The translations under genes were made by a program, and so were the position numbers. A stretch of 64,000 nt of DNA from Halicephalobus mephisto (Eukaryota; Nematoda; Chromadorea; Rhabditida; Panagrolaimidae), in NCBI GenBank assembly GCA_009193035.1, contig SWDT01000066.1:62001-126000 (forward strand). Reading direction: 5' to 3'. Positions 11,415 to 26,400 of this stretch are shown one piece after another. How positions within the stretch are numbered: position 1 is the stretch's first letter; each line of letters opens with the position of its first letter. The notes under the pieces were generated by a model. It made no database searches and was not told the origin of the DNA. It was given only the letters and a program-made list of their open reading frames with translations.

Positions 11415-12958
11415 TTAAATCAATCTGGTAGCACTTTCTACATCCGCGCCTCTGGCCGAATCCTCCTCATCCTCTTGTTTCTGGCATGGAAGTTTTAGCT
11501 TTTCATCGTTGAAGTAGCCAAACAGCGCCGCTACCAACAAATGATATAAAATGAAGCAGTAATAAAGCGGGTCTAACCAGGACTGGGTCAGCATAGAAGA
11601 TTCAACAAGCATGTTGCAGCTCTAAAACAGGATCGATATAACCACACTGCATCAGATGAATATCAGATTTTTCAACTTTGATTTCGATACACACGACACT
11701 CTCATTGTGTCACACAATTTCCAACGGCTTTCGAATGCTTTTTTCTATTCTTTTTGTACTCCATGAATAGAAAAAAATAAAATCCGTATTCCAAAAAAAG
11801 TTATTAAAAATAGCCTTAAGCTAAATTACTATGTTGGACTAAAATGAGATCATTGGGTGTGCCAAGACCAAAATTGAATAATTACGTCTGCTCCTTTAAT
11901 GAGTATGTAGGGCCACTGAAGCTTTCACACACGACCACAATCACAACAACTCACCCTCACCGGTAGGCCTGGTTCGATGATTGAGTTTTCCGCTGCTTCT
12001 TGGAAAAAGTCCGCATCAAAGATTTCCTTGTCGTCGTCGGTAAGACAGTTCAACTCCCTTTCAATTACGGAGAGGTACTTTTCTTCCTTCAAAGCATGTG
12101 TAAAGAGTTTATGGAAGAGGTCAGCATCCGTTTGGCAGGTGAACCATTGCCAGGTCAGAATAACTGCGCAAACAAAAACTAAAAATATCAAAATAGGAGC
12201 CATCAGATACCCCAAGATAGGCTTCTTCATGCACCACGTTCTGTTTTCCCCTGTGGATTCTTCCATTTCACAGAACTGGGGGACTACACAGAGCATGGAG
12301 TACAAAATGGTGCACGTAGAAATACACCACATTAAGACCAGTTTTGTTTGATACTGAAAAGATGATACTGAGGGTAGTCCAAGATCCAAATCCTACCAAA
12401 TTCAATTTGGCAAGCTCAACATCAGACCACTTGTAAGGTGTCCCGTCATCGAAAGTGACCCCGCCTCGCCTCATTGTGTCATTGAACATTTGGAAAGCTA
12501 CCGGAAAGATTTTCGAAGCCATTTCGAAAAATTTCTGATCTGAAATCAGTCTCGTTTACTCATTTCTAGATTCTTATGAAAGTGATGTCAAGCCTCGTTT
12601 GGGGTGCCATGAACATCTGTCAGAAACACATCCAAAAATCGATTGGTGCCAATTTTGAACTTTGTACTTTCGGAATTAATTAGTGACAAGTAGTGGAATT
12701 TCATTCAAGAAAGTGTTGGCAAAACTACAATTATCTAAGGTGTTTCGCCTTTGTCCATGTGGGTGGCCTTTGAAAGCAACAGAACCATAGGTGAAGGAAA
12801 AGTCGATAATCTTATAAAAATTAAAACTCACTTATCGCCATGACAAAGGCATGGTAAAAGACCTCCAGACCACAGGCAAAGAAGATGGCAAATTTGGCAT
12901 AAGGAGGAAAGACCCGTTTGAATTTGCTACCAGGCTTCTTGACAGCCGTCTTGGTCAT
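11415..12958 (-). CDS. Predicted four-helix membrane protein, family unknown
   Basis: Four exons (12958-12832, 12539-12397, 12353-11961, 11621-11415) join with matching phases to 289 residues. Hydrophobic segments: FAIFFACGLEVFYHAFVMAI, then LVLMWCISTCTILYSML, LGYLMAPILIFLVFVCAVIL and LYYCFILYHLLVAALFGYF. A basic stretch (KKPGSKFKR) precedes the first helix and a charged tail (KQEDEEDSARG) follows the last, so both ends probably face the cytosol. There is no signal peptide. An upstream ATG in the same exon would add 29 residues, but a splice acceptor (GCTTTCCAG) lies between them, so I chose the ATG at 12958. The loop between helices 2 and 3 has paired cysteines and an NRT glycosylation site. 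I cannot assign a function. Confidence 0.7.
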
Positions 12959-14430
12959 CTTGAGAGGAGTTGGACGGGCCGCTTCGAAGTCCGTCTTTGA
13001 TTGGTTGATAAGAACGACGACTCCTGGAAAGCAATTATTCAGCAAAAAGAGATAAATAAACGCTACAGTCTGTTGATTTCAATCCATATCAATGGGAATC
13101 GATAAAGGAAGCTGAAAACAGCTTATTAACATCCTTTGAAGTCACTTGTACTTCGTGACGTCACAGGAGCATGACCGAGAATAGAACAAACAATCAAATA
13201 ATTATCAGTAGAAAGTTTTATCAGGATGGATTACGTAAGAGAAAGCGCCAAAGAATACATTTCGATTAAGAAGACACATGTAAACTGAGGGCGCGCAGAG
13301 AAGCAGAGCTGGTGAAAACCGAGCTGGGAAGAGATTATCGGTGCTAATAGGCTTGTTATGTGAGTTGTGGAATCTCAAAGTTAGAAATTACGTATTCCAT
13401 ATGGAAAAATTGGAGGCAACATACACTCGCGAACATGGGAAAAACGGAAATTCGTAAACAAAAGGTGCGCAATGAACGAAACCTTGTGAGGATGGTTTGT
13501 CCACCTACAATTTCCCTCAGAAGAATTGAAGCAACAAAGATTGTTAAAATTAACTCCACGAAAGTTACAAAGAGATCAAAAACGAAACAACTTTTACTGC
13601 GGGACAGAGCATTACGGAAGTGTTTCAGTGCCTTTTGGATCCGATAATGAGCGGCGCGAGAAAAATGAACTGGCCTGCATTGACAACGAGTACAAGTTGC
13701 CTTTCACGATTAGCTGGAGACCTTGGGACACACGTGGAGGCGCCGCGCGACTGCTCTTTGGCAAGATGACTCGTATTAGGGATCACTGTTTTCTAGAATG
13801 GAATTTAAAATTCAAGCCTTGAGGGTGGGAACAGAGTTGGATTTATAAAATAACTCCAATTCATGGTTCTGAAAGTTAAGCCGGAAATTACTTTTTAATA
13901 AAAATATTATGAAACCCAGACGTTAATCCTTATGAGAGATTTTGAGAAAACTTCAAGACGCGAAAATTACCGCTTCGCACACAATTTCGGTTGCCCATAA
14001 ACGTCAAGGCAAATTAAAGAGAAGTCAGAGACTATTTTTCCTGGCTACTTGAGATAAAAAAGCAAAATAGGGTCTTCTTTTTCATGGTCAAAAATCACGT
14101 AAATAATCACTGACGATAGATAAGCCGATCAATTTGCGCACCCCCACCTGACAAAATTATTCAGCTGATCAAAATGCAGTCTGTCCGGGATTCCTTAACT
14201 GATAGGGTGGCGCGACACTGCATTAAAAATGTCACTTTCAAAAATAAAATACGTGCTACTGCTTCTCCTGAACTTTTAGTCGCCCTCAGAAGGTTTATAA
14301 ATTGCTATTGTTTTAAGTGTCAAAATTAGCAATAAACTCTTTTATCTTTTCTGGCTTCCAGTACAAGGCTCTAACAAACAATACAAATGAAACCGAGAAG
14401 TTTACACGGGTTCTGAGCTTAATAAATATT
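12959..14430. other. Intergenic region with two doubtful overlapping ORFs
   Basis: Bases 13360-13822 are less AT-rich and open in two frames, but no splice pattern, domain or homology is visible. The rest is AT-rich. It should contain the promoter of the four-helix protein gene (right edge of that gene at 12958). Confidence 0.4.
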
Positions 14431-17400
14431 TTAAAAAAGTCTCTTTTTGCTGCCAAAAATGGACTGCTTCAGTTTCTGACTAAGGGATTTGTCGGGGTCG
14501 ATGGCCTGTTGTCTCCAGGGTTCCCCGCTGAGGCTGTTGCTCTTCACCAAGGGAGGATGGACGGGATCCAGTCCCATCTTGTTGAGGGAGACGGAGGAGC
14601 TCGCGTTCATCGGGGGCTTCCCATGTCCCCCGATTCTTCTGATCAACTGGCCGAGTCTCCCGGTTCCCCCTTTGGAATGAGTAGGAGGCAGTTGATGGCT
14701 AGACAAACTAGCATTGTCGGCTTCACTGAGTCTCCTATTGTGGCTCTCTACATTGATGTTGTCATAAAACCCATCGTCATCATCATCGTCAAAACTGGCA
14801 GCTCTAGAAGAAAGACTGTGCTTGAAGCTCCCGTGTCGCTGAGGAAGGTTGTTCTTCCCGACGGAGCTCGTGGAACTCGAGTAATATCCGTGTTGACTGC
14901 TATTGGCGCTGGAGACGGAGCTGCCAATAACCGGAGGGGGGACACTGGGGGGTTGAGGTAGGGGGAAAGAGCCATGGTGACTAGGGCTTCCGAATGAGTT
15001 CTGTCTCGAATTGGGGTTCTTTTTGGGCTGAGAAGAATACTCTTGGATTTCGTAATAGGTCTCTTCTTCTCTGTTCTTCTTTCTCCAGTCATTGCCTGAA
15101 AGACCGATCATTAATAATTGATCAAACAACAGCCATAAAAACACTGCATTCCAAAAAGCGATGTGAACCAGTTTAATCGAGAAAAGAACAGAATCCGTCA
15201 GACGCATTTGGTTATTCAGTAGTTTTCTCAAAGCGAAAAATTAATCGAAAAATGAGTTTTGTTTGAAAGGACAGAGTACTCAGCGTCCAGGACTTCGGGC
15301 TCTTTTCGGGATTACCTAGTTCAGTAATTTTCTGGAATGCCAGATTCTAGTATACAGTACCGTTGGCTACGGTATTTCTTGTCTCAAACATTTGCTGAAT
15401 AGCCCCGACTTTGGAAGGAGTTATCTTCTCTTGGTTTATCGTCTCGAAGGCAGTTTTCTGGAGGTTATACTTTCTCGGAGGAGCCTTGGGCTGGTTGATG
15501 GTTTCCGCGACGCTCGTGAGCATGTTGGCCATTTCATCGAGACTCGATCTCTGCTGCTTCTGGAGCCTTCGGAGGCCCCGGTCAATGGAGCTAAAAGAAC
15601 AAAGGATCGTCAGTAAAAGCAACTAAAATCAGTGAGTCGCATTCACGCCTCAGGCATAATGAATAATTAACAACTTACCCTCCATTTAATTTGTCTTGTT
15701 TCTGGAGTCCGAGGCTATGTCGGCTTTGCTGGATTGACGGTCGTTGAGGGGGAGCTTTGTAAGCGGGATTCTGTTGAAAACTAGGAAGAGATTCGTTGAC
15801 GATAGTTGGGAAGGATCTTCTCTTGTCGTTAGCTAGATCAGGCTCCGTGTTCAGTTCCAATTCAGCGACGAGAGCGTCGATGGCCAGAATTGGGTCCTGA
15901 ATAGCCTGAGGATACCTATGCTGACCCCCATTCGCAGCCGCATCAGGGAGACTATGTATAGACCCTCTCTGGGGGTACTGCTGGAAGGCACCCGACCGAT
16001 TCAGACTGTTTGTGTGCAAAGACAGGGCAGAAGGCGGTTTGTAGCCCTCTTGAGAATGGACACTTCCGATGCTCTGGTAATCCTGTAATGTTCATAATTT
16101 AATTCCCCCTTGTTGAAATGTCTCAGGAACAGCTGAGGAAGAGCAGGTCAGTTGTTGTCTTTATCTCTGGCTCTTCCCGGAAGACGCTCGGACAGCCGAT
16201 CGTCCGACTGGCTGTGCAAGGCGCTTTACACTGAAAGTAAAAACTTACTTGAGATCCTGCTCTCTCTTGATGAGCTCTCTGGATAGCTGAAATATACTCA
16301 TGTGAAGGAGCCTTCTGAAGACCGGGAGGATCAATCGCCGCACTCAACCTGAAACGCGAATGAATTTAGGTAAAATCCTAACTTTGTTTATGAAGAATTT
16401 TTACATAAAAATCAAATTCTTCATGTGAAACTCAGCAGTTTCATAAATCAGATAAACTTACAATTGCCCATTAGTAGGGAAAGGAGCATACTGAGGTTGT
16501 GGCCGAATCGGTTGAGGCTTCACAGGAACCGTTGCCTTGGGTTTGACAATGGTAGGTTGCCCATTGAAATTCTTCGTTTTAGAGGACTTGATAATCTCCT
16601 GAGCCTCTTTTATCTGGCGCTTCTTTCTTCGATCAGCAGCGTTGATTGCAGCGACTTCAGCAGAGCATGAGCCAATCGACCGGTCATCCGAATCATTCGG
16701 ACTCGTTAAGTTTCCGGAAACCAAATCCGGCTTGTCAGCCCAGCTCTTGATGTCTCCAGATAGCCATTGGCGAGTGAAATCCATCTTCTCAGAATTCTGC
16801 TTGGCCGGTAAGACAATCGTCTCGCTTACTTCGACATCCGTCGACTCGATCTAGAACAAAACAATAGAGCAAAAATAAAATAAAAATCGATTTTAAGCGA
16901 ATTTTACGATCTTGTTAGTTCGTTAATTGGTGTCTTGTAACGACAGACCTTTGGGAACGGCTTCGGACCGCTGCTCGTAGACGGAAGAGTCATGGAAGTT
17001 GATGGCTGACTGGAGGCCACCTTGATTGGGTGGTGGAAGGCCACGGACTGGGGCTTAGCAACAGCCACTGGCCCATTCCTTGGGACATTCATCTGTTTGG
17101 ATCCTTGCTGACGAGCCATGTCTGATGGTTTCCTAAAAAATAAGAAATTACATCGGGAGCAAAGATTTAAGTTCAGAACCGCCTCGAAACAGCCGTTCTT
17201 TTTCGCTCTCAAAATAACAAAACTCCACTTAGACTCTCGTGGGTCATCATATTTCAAAATTGATAAATTTACCTGAGACGGACTATAGGTACATTAGTTG
17301 TCTGAGGAGGAATCTGAATCTGCGGCTGCTGGACCTGTTTCTGGAAGACCGCTTTGGTCGCTTGGATCCCCTTGCCTGCTGGAACAGGAGCTTCAGACTT

Positions 17401-20400
17401 CTTTTCGGAAGAAATGGCCGTGGGGGGATCGACTTCTTTCTTGAGATCCTCAAAGATCTGGTCCAGATAATCGATTGCTTCCTTGAACTTGGATCTGTGT
17501 TGATGGTGTTTGTACCTCGCTTGGTCAATCATCTGATCTAGTTGTCTCGAGGCAGTGTCCAGGACTCCACTAAAGGTGGTTAATTATTAATCAATCCGAG
17601 GATTAATTTCGAGTAAACCTCCTTGGCAGAGACTTGCAATAGCGTTCTTCGTAATACATTTTTGATCAAAACTAAATACAGTGTAATGTCCCAAAAAACC
17701 AGAGTTAGGTCATTTGAAAGATTTAGAAAAAATAAAAACATGCGATCAATGGCCACAAAATACGGCTCTTCACCGCCCTTGGACCCGTGATTTTCCATTG
17801 CCTAAGGCGATCAATCTAATCATTCTCGTCTGCCTACTTTGACGGACATTTTTGCTTGTTGCAAGCAAAAAAATGCAGCTGCTTTTACAAAAATAAAATA
17901 ATCACAAACCTGTTAGCGGAATCCACAGAGGTTGTGGATTGTCTTCCAGTGGTCTCCACACTGGTCTGACGGACAGGAATGTGGGCGGCATATCGTTCAT
18001 GTCTTGGTTGCGAAGCAGCAGCTTGGGTATAACTTTGGGCGACATTGCCCGAGGCTATCGGGGGCATACTGTGAGTAGAATCGACAGAAGGCCTTCGTTT
18101 GTGTCCGTTCTCAAGGCCTTCAAGCAGTGAACTGTCCTGAAACAAAATCGATTCAATAAAAACAAAGTCAATGAAATTCTATCCAAAGTCAGGTTGAGTC
18201 AACTTTTTGAAAGCTGTCAAAAATGCTCAAGGTGCTAATAATAAAAATCCCACGTCCGGATATTTTCAAAGGAAGTAAACTAAAAATCAGGATAATGTTT
18301 ACAAGGACTTCTAAGTATCTGAGGAGAACACTCATCTCCGTGTCCACTTTAGAGTCGGAGAATCTGGTAGGAAATATCCAGTCAGAATAAATCCCGGTTT
18401 TCACCTATGCGAACTTGAATAGTGTCCGAAAATACTTTCAGCAATGTTCACTATTCCCACTGTCACCACCAGTTTAACTTTCAGCAATGCCAAAGCATTC
18501 CGATTTTTAAACACTATCACATTATTTCTACTTATTTAATTTCGAACAATGTCCGAAAATTCCAATTCCCCAATTTTCCAAACGCTACCAAAAATACTTC
18601 AATAAAAAAGATCGTATAGTGTTCGGAAACCGCAAAAAAATTCCCTTAAATCACTATCCGGCTTGGCTCGTGTAATGCCGCAAGTCCACTGCAATTTTTT
18701 AAAGGCGTTCCAAGATAATTATCTGAGCCTGTAAATCAACCTCCCGTCGTTCTTGGGAAACTCACCTGTGCATCTCCTTCGCTGAGGACAGAAATGGTCG
18801 ATGTGACACTTGCTTTCTTGGCCATTGCGGCTGCCTGAGACTGCATGGCGGCTTCGAAGGGACTCTTGGGGGTATCGAAGTGTTGGATACTCTGGATGCT
18901 CAGTGTCTCCTTCCTCGGGATGGGTTTTCGGATCACCGCTCTGAATCCAGAAACAGGATTCCCATTGTCGATCGCTTGACTCGTGGCCTCGAAATTAGGA
19001 GGGTACGGTAGAAGCTCGATCATCTTGCTGTTTCTGTTGCTTCCAGGTAAGGACACGCTTTCCGCAACAGTCCTTTGTGGGGCGGTTAAGTGTGCAGTGG
19101 ACTTCTGTCTCGGCTCGACAATCTTGACGGAAGAAGCCGGGAGCAATTCGGAAACCGTCGAGAGACACGGAGAATCCTCTCGGAGCGAATTCGACGGACT
19201 TCTAACTGGCTCCGAGTGGAGTCGTTCTAGTTCTCCTCTCTTCCTCTTTACGTACTCTTCCAAAATCGATTTATCTGGCAAAATCAGAGGACCTCCAGGG
19301 TAATAGTCCTCGTTCAAGGGAATGTGCTGAAAAAGAAATTTATATGGTAATAATTTACATTATAAAACGAAAAATTCTTTTCTCAGGTACTCTAGGACTA
19401 ATTCTCAAGTTTTTCCCACTGGTCAGAATAATTTCTCCATAAAAACGCTTTCGAAAAAGAATCCATATTCCAGAGAACTTTGTAATGATCTCCAGAATTT
19501 GCATCTATGGAATTCACATATGAAAATTACAATTTTTGACATATTTCTCAATATCGATTTGTTCGAAGCATTAAAACATCAAAACTAGGATCAGCGTTGC
19601 GAAAGGTACTGATTAAGTCTCCTTTCTCAGGTCTTGAAGACCTCACACATACATAAACAAAGTGAATTCGACAAATAGGAGAAAAAATGGCAACTGATAG
19701 ATGCTCGTTGTCGGTCAAAAATCTCAGGACGATTTACGTAAATTATGAGTTAGCAAAGTCGAAGAACAATTGTCAAGGTAAGTTTTAAATTGAAATTTAA
19801 AGTTCTGTGCCAGCTGGCGAACTCGGGAAGTAATGACCACCCGCGGCAGGAATTTGGCCCTGAGCACAATGCAAAGACAGAAACAAACAATAACAAAGAA
19901 CTTACGGAATTATTAGCTCCAATGATTTCGATTCTGGGTTCCTTTTTCCGTAAATCGTCAAGCACAAGAGAAGCCTGGGTTTCCACCGGCTTGGATACTT
20001 CCTGAAAGAGATGGATTATTGACAAGTCTTGTTCGATCAATCAGCTAATGATGCATTCGAAAATGACAAATTTCGATCAACTAGGACAAAAAAGATTTTG
20101 TTTTCAGACTCTAGATTACTGTCAAAACTACTCACAGAAGAAGTCGAAAATTCATCTTCGACATTGACCGGAGTCCTGGAGAGCCTTGCTTTCTCGGCCT
20201 CGATTATCGTCACCTGATTCTCGATGATTTCGGCCAACTTCTTCTTGTCAGCAATGGCCTTCAGATTCTTACTCGCTTTGGCCCAATTGACATCCATCAC
20301 ATTCACTGCGATTACTGTAACATTCGCTGCGCGTTTCTCCTCTTTTCGCTTGATGTCTAGCACAACATTCCGGCTGTTCTCCTTCGAGGCTTTACAGTCG

Positions 20401-23400
20401 AATACTGTAGAGACGGTTTCTGGACGACACTTGAGAGTCTTCTCTGTTCCTAGTCGAAGTCTGCGTCGGTTGGAGATTTCCTGGTTCAAGACAGCAAGGG
20501 CAGAGACGGGAACCGGCTTCGGCACAGACTTCTTGATGGGTTTCGGTTCCGGGTACTTAGCTTGGATCTTGTAGATCAAAATCGGCCTAAAATGGAGTCA
20601 GATCGATGATAGAAACAAATCAATGTAATAATAAATCACATGAAAAAGATGGAAAATCAGAAAAATAATAAATATTGTAGCTTTAAAAAACATCAAAAAA
20701 TCATATAAAAACAAAAAATAAAAAATTACCAGAGTTGCTTTAAAAAGAATAATACATTGAAAATAAAATCGAAAAGTTTTTCGACAAAAAATACAATTTT
20801 TAACACAATAAAATTCAAATAATCATAGACAGTAAATAGTGAATAATTACAACGACAATAACTCTCCCCTCAGGCGGACTCTTGAAAACTTATTTCGTAG
20901 TTTTCAAAATACAAAGTTCTTCAATACTCAAGACCAGCTAGCGACCCAAGAAACTCAAGGATCGGTCAACGACAACTATCCAGCTAGACAAGCCTGGACG
21001 TAAGTGCGCAACCGAAAAATCAATTCTCCCAGAAAAGCAAAAAAAGCAACTCTGGCTTTGTCCACAACACTTGTGGAAGAATAGTAACATCCTTGAAGCC
21101 ATAAAAACAAAACAAAAACGGCTCCAAACATTCCGAACTTTAGGAAAAGAAACCCACCTCTTAATTTCCCAAGTTGTGAAAGCACCGTCTTTGGTCTGTG
21201 CGTTTGGATTGCCGACAAGGACAACCTCGAGTGTCTTCTCAACAAGCGAGATCTTTTTCTTCTTGATCGGCTGTTTGAACTTTCTAGGGATTGCCTTCGC
21301 TTTGGCAGAATCCTTTAACAAAGCTTCGACGGCGAGATGAGTGATGGTCTTCCTGAAGAATAACTTTCAGAAAAATATCGGAAAATTAATCTTCGATCAG
21401 ATAGTTTTTAGGGAGTATTGCTCAGAAAAAATGAACCTTAACTAATATGCAAAAACACCATATAATTCACATTCAAAACTAGATAAAATTGTTTTTTTTA
21501 AATTCACCAGATCTTAAATGGAACTCATCTACACGTAATTTTGAATATATCGGCTGACATACATCCTTAAAGCTTATCTAATTTTGGTGTTTTTACAAAG
21601 GAAAATAACGCATTTCGGTCTGAGAGAGAAAACAACACCTTAGCGCCAATTTTCAACATCAAATTAGCTCCAAAATCACGTGCATTGAAAATAGAATAAC
21701 AAAGATTTCAGTCCCAGAGATCCAAAGAGACCATGATCGATAAATCAACTTTTAAACGTAATGAACGGATGCAGCCACAACATAAAGCGAAATAAAAAAC
21801 AAATTGCCAATTGTTCTAAGAACTCACCTGGTAAGTCTTCTATTGCAGCTGATGTTGATCTCGTTCAGAACCCCCTGCCAAACGCCCGGAACTGGTTTTG
21901 CTGTCTTTAAACCGAACAGCTTCTTCTTCCTGTTCGGCTTGAATTCGGCAACGGCATTGTATTTGGATTCATCGTCGTCTACGAAGGTTGTGGTGGTGGC
22001 CGTTGTCGGATTTGTTTCGGTCACGGAAATGGAATCTGAGACGGATTCTTCTTTCGCGATCGGGGGAGATTTCTTCTTTTCGATTTGAAGGGGTGGGGGT
22101 TCGACTGTCTGCTTAGGAGAAGCGGGTTTCTTCCTGAAAGGGGCGAGGACCCTCTGCAAGGGCGAAGGCTTGGATGAGGGCTTCTGGGACTGAGTCTGTT
22201 TGTTGCCCATCGGAGAGACTTGAGGTGAGGACTGTGCTGATTTGAACACCTCCTCTTCTGTCTTCAAATGGAGCTTCTCTATCGATCCAGATTTTCCCCC
22301 AGGGGAAGGACCCGTCGGTGGATTCGAACCCGAAGTCTTCCTAAAAGGGCAATATTCAATCCCATTCCGTAATCTTTCCTTATCCTAAATCCCCATGAGA
22401 CTACTTGGGAAAACCAAGCGTTGGGAACAATAAAGTCATTTTTCAAAAGCTGTCATCAAGAAAGAAAGTCCGCCTACGGCTGTCAGTCATGAAAAAGGTG
22501 AGAAAAAATTTGCCAAACTGATTGGAAAACAAGGAACAAAGACAGCTGGTACACTGACCAGGCAAATCGATATGATTTTGAAGGACTAGACAAAAAATTT
22601 TTTTATGCATGCAAAAATCTAATAAATTCCGCTGCAGGAGTTTCCAGTCATTAATTTTCTTGTTTGATCGCTTTGTTTTTTCATGGAAAAATTTCCTACA
22701 TTATAATATGTGTTTACTTAAATTTTGAATGGAAAACAAGGCGAAAAAGACTAAATAACAAAGAAAACTAATAGGGAAATCTTATAGTGAAAATTGATGT
22801 ATTTGCATTTTGCAAAAAACACCAGTTGTCTGATCTTTTAGAAAACTTACTTATTCTTCTCCTCGTCTTTTGTGTCGACAATCAAAGGCTGTTGAACAAC
22901 GCTGTTACTGACAACAGAAGGGGGATTAGAAGGATCCTGAAAAGTGAGTTTTTATTGACAGAATTTTATTTTTGTTTTTTTGGACAACTCTGTTGACCTC
23001 TTGAGAGCTCTGTGCGCAATTTCAAAATACCTTTGATCTTCTCCTGACCTTTGATGACCTGTCAAGTACCACTGGATTGAAGTGATTGAGACACTGATTA
23101 CAGTCGAAGAACTCCTCTTTATCTGAAAGTTTCGCTTCCTCCGTTTTCGGGAGGATAAACAAGGGCTCAAAGACAAGAGCAAAGTCGAGGGATTCCTGAT
23201 CCATCGGGAGCTTGCTCCTTCTCTTGGCCAATCTGACTCTTGGTGAGGGTGGAGGGAGGGTCAACGAATTCATCATGTTGTTTACAGACTTGATTGTCTT
23301 GGCATAGCAAGACTGGACTGTACAGGGCTCAAGGGATTTCTTCGATCCATCTTTTGTCACGGTCCTCGAAGTGGAGTAAAAGGCCTTTGATTTGAATGTC

Positions 23401-26400
23401 TTGGAAGCAGAAGCATTCGAGGCAGAACTGAGATCGACAGTGACTGTTACAGTATGGACCGAGGGATCAACAGGGGTTTTCAACTTTCTCCTTTTGGGCG
23501 ACGCAGATGGAGGTGGATCTCGTCTGGATTCCCTCTTGACGACGACATAACGGTTCTTGTATTTCGTCATTTTAGAATTCCTCCATTCTTAATTAAGAAA
23601 CAAGTAGATCCTCAGAAATGACCCGAATAGAAAAAGTCAACAAAGCGGTAAGCCCATTTTCACCCAGATAGCCATTGGGATCATTTGTCTCTTTTGACCT
23701 GTCAGGTAAACCGAGGAAAAAACAAAGGCATTGATTGGAAACGTGTCTTGGATTGAAGTTCCCTTGTCGCCACAGGCAATGAACGCTAGGATGAAGGAAA
23801 AAGAACAAAAAACAAATAGGATACTTTAGACACCCACAGTTTTTTAAAATCAATATTGATGACGAAGATTAACACAGTAATCAAACTAGCAATGATATTC
23901 TAAAAACAAATTAAAATTGACAACTTGAGGGGTTTTTTACTGAAAAGTATAAATACCAAAAAGTTAAAAATCAAAAATTAAATGTTGAAAAATGCGAAAA
24001 TTAAATTTTCGCAATAGAAGATCATTTATGTGCTTTTCCAAACCGCAAAAAACTCAAGTTCCCAGAGCTTTTCCAAAATATAAAATAAATCTGACTCCAG
24101 ACCAATTCCAAGTCAAAAAGCGCCCTCAAGGGATTTTATGACCATTTGCCAAAGCTACGAAAACTGCCGAAGCTTTCATCAATTTGTTTAAATTTGAAAA
24201 TTAAAAACGCAGATAGATAACTGACGAAATGAAGCGAAATCCTCCTCCAACTGTCTCGAGTGTTTTCACACCTCATTGATACCAGTTATCCTGGGAATGA
24301 ATCATCGAGGATCTATTTCGATGAATGTCTCGACGAGAGCTCTCAAGATTTCAATGCCTCCGTCGGAGGTGGGAAGTAGGAACTTTTAAAGGAACAGACC
24401 GTCGTCTAGTTTTAATCCTGACACTGTTTCCGATGGTTTCTGGATGTTTTTCTGATCCTGTTTATATCTAGCGGATAAGAATGCACGAAATCTGACAAGT
24501 ACAAAAAGAACCAAAAAACAGTCAACAGCTATCAAAAAGTGCATCAAGAGTAATGAAACCATTGGGTGTGTTGGAATCAAGACTGGACAACTTGATCTGT
24601 TCCATTAGCATTTTAAAGTTTTGAGTCAACAGAGATCCCATGAATTGAAAGAGAAACGTCAACTTAATCTTACTCATCAATGCCAACATTGTTTTCGTCT
24701 GAGAAACTGAGCATCTTTTCTTCCTTTTTCATTTGAATTAAAATTGAGCAAATTTCCATTTTGTTTTCGTATAAAAAGTTGCCCAAATTTCTGCTGACAA
24801 TAAAATATAAAAAGCAATTCAAAATGACGCAATTTTAATGAAATGCAAGAAATGAAGGTTGTTCAGATGCTCTCAGGGAAAATTCCGTCGACCTCACTGA
24901 TTAAGGTCAAGTTGGCGTTTCTTCATTAAAAAAGCAGAGTACAAATTGCTAGAGTTTAGTGGGGTTGCTGGACATTGCTTTAGGATTACTCATTTTTTTC
25001 GATATAACTTATTTTTACCTACAAATGAACTTTTGTAGTTATTCATCTGTAATTATTTTTGGAAACTACTTTGATACTAACAATACAGCATTGATAGGTG
25101 TAACGTTGACAAACTTGCTAAATAATCCACAAAAATGAGCAAGTGACTCCAACACAATGTCCAGCAACCAGTTTTTATTCTCGTAATTGTTCTAAAAAAT
25201 CAAACTTACTACTGTAGATGCGGTAGTTGCCTGACGTTGGGGTTGTACGAAGACTTCTACTGGAATACTTGTCACAGTATTTGGAGGTGGGATAGCCTTG
25301 GGGCTAGGGTCGTCTTTCTCCTCCTTTGGAATCGACGGGGTTCTCTTCCGTAATCTCCTCTTCTTTGGTGGATCCCTCGATTGCCGTCTTGAAGAAGGTC
25401 TGCTTTCATCTTCCTCCGAGGAAGAATGCGGAGGTTCTTTCGACTGACTTCGCTGTCGAGAGTTTCTTCGAAGAGCTGAAAAATCGAATAGATATCATCC
25501 AAAATCCAGACAACCCGATGGACACTTACTTCTTTCCTTCGAAGACCTCGGGTTCCTCTTCTTCGGTTCCCCCCACCTTTCCTGAATCTCCTCCAATATC
25601 GTCTGTCCTTTATCCTTGTACATCGGTTCGGAAATCGGCGGTAAACTAGAGACATTCTCGGAGCTAGCACATCTGATAGAATTTCTGGGAGACCCGAACA
25701 AAGTTCCAGAAGACCTGATGGGAGAATAACTCCTCGACATGACGTTCTCAGCCACATTGCCCATCGCAATGGGTCTCGCAGAACCTGCCGGAGTCTCGAT
25801 CATGCTCTCACTCATCTGGGCTTCAGCGAGAGTTTTGCCGTACCCGGAGGTCCTGTAGGGCTTCAGTCCCCCATTGGTAGGGCTGGTTGAAGGACCCGAC
25901 ACGAAACTACTCACTGAAGACCTGTCCTGTCTCGATGAAGGAACCTGTGTAGTGACAACAGCAGGAATTTTGCCAATTGTGGATTCTCGAGAAAGTTCTG
26001 ATTTTGTTCTGTATTTTACCGTAGGTTTCTCCGCTGGATCAGCCACGATACTCTTCAATAAAGCCAGGGATTGTTGTAGTTCATCGCCGCTATTCTGACT
26101 TGCCGAGTTCCTTCTGCTAGCCCTGGATTGAGCTATCCTGTTGACGATCCCATTCGACATGTTATCTCCGTGGAGATCCCGTAATTTCGCAGCATCTGCC
26201 ATCCGTTGTCTCCATGGACGTTCAGACTTCGGGATCGGCTTGTTCTGGAGAGCCTTCGTGATGGACAAATCCGGCTCATAGGCCGAAACCGGTCTCCTCG
26301 GGGTATTCGCCACGAGACTCGAACTTGTGACCTTCGATAGAGGAGGTTGGTAAGTTGTGGAAGGACCTGTAGAGATGGCTGAATAAGGTCTCGTCGATGA

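Noticed and set aside
13360..13822. Two overlapping plus-strand open stretches of about 95-98 codons
   Set aside because: Different frames, no splice links, no domain. A decayed exon is possible but cannot be supported.
24386..24580. Exon linking 25210 and 23570 in the large gene
   Set aside because: I looked for a bridging exon between 25210 and 23570 in all frames and found no acceptor-donor pair with open frame; alternative starts explain the phases.
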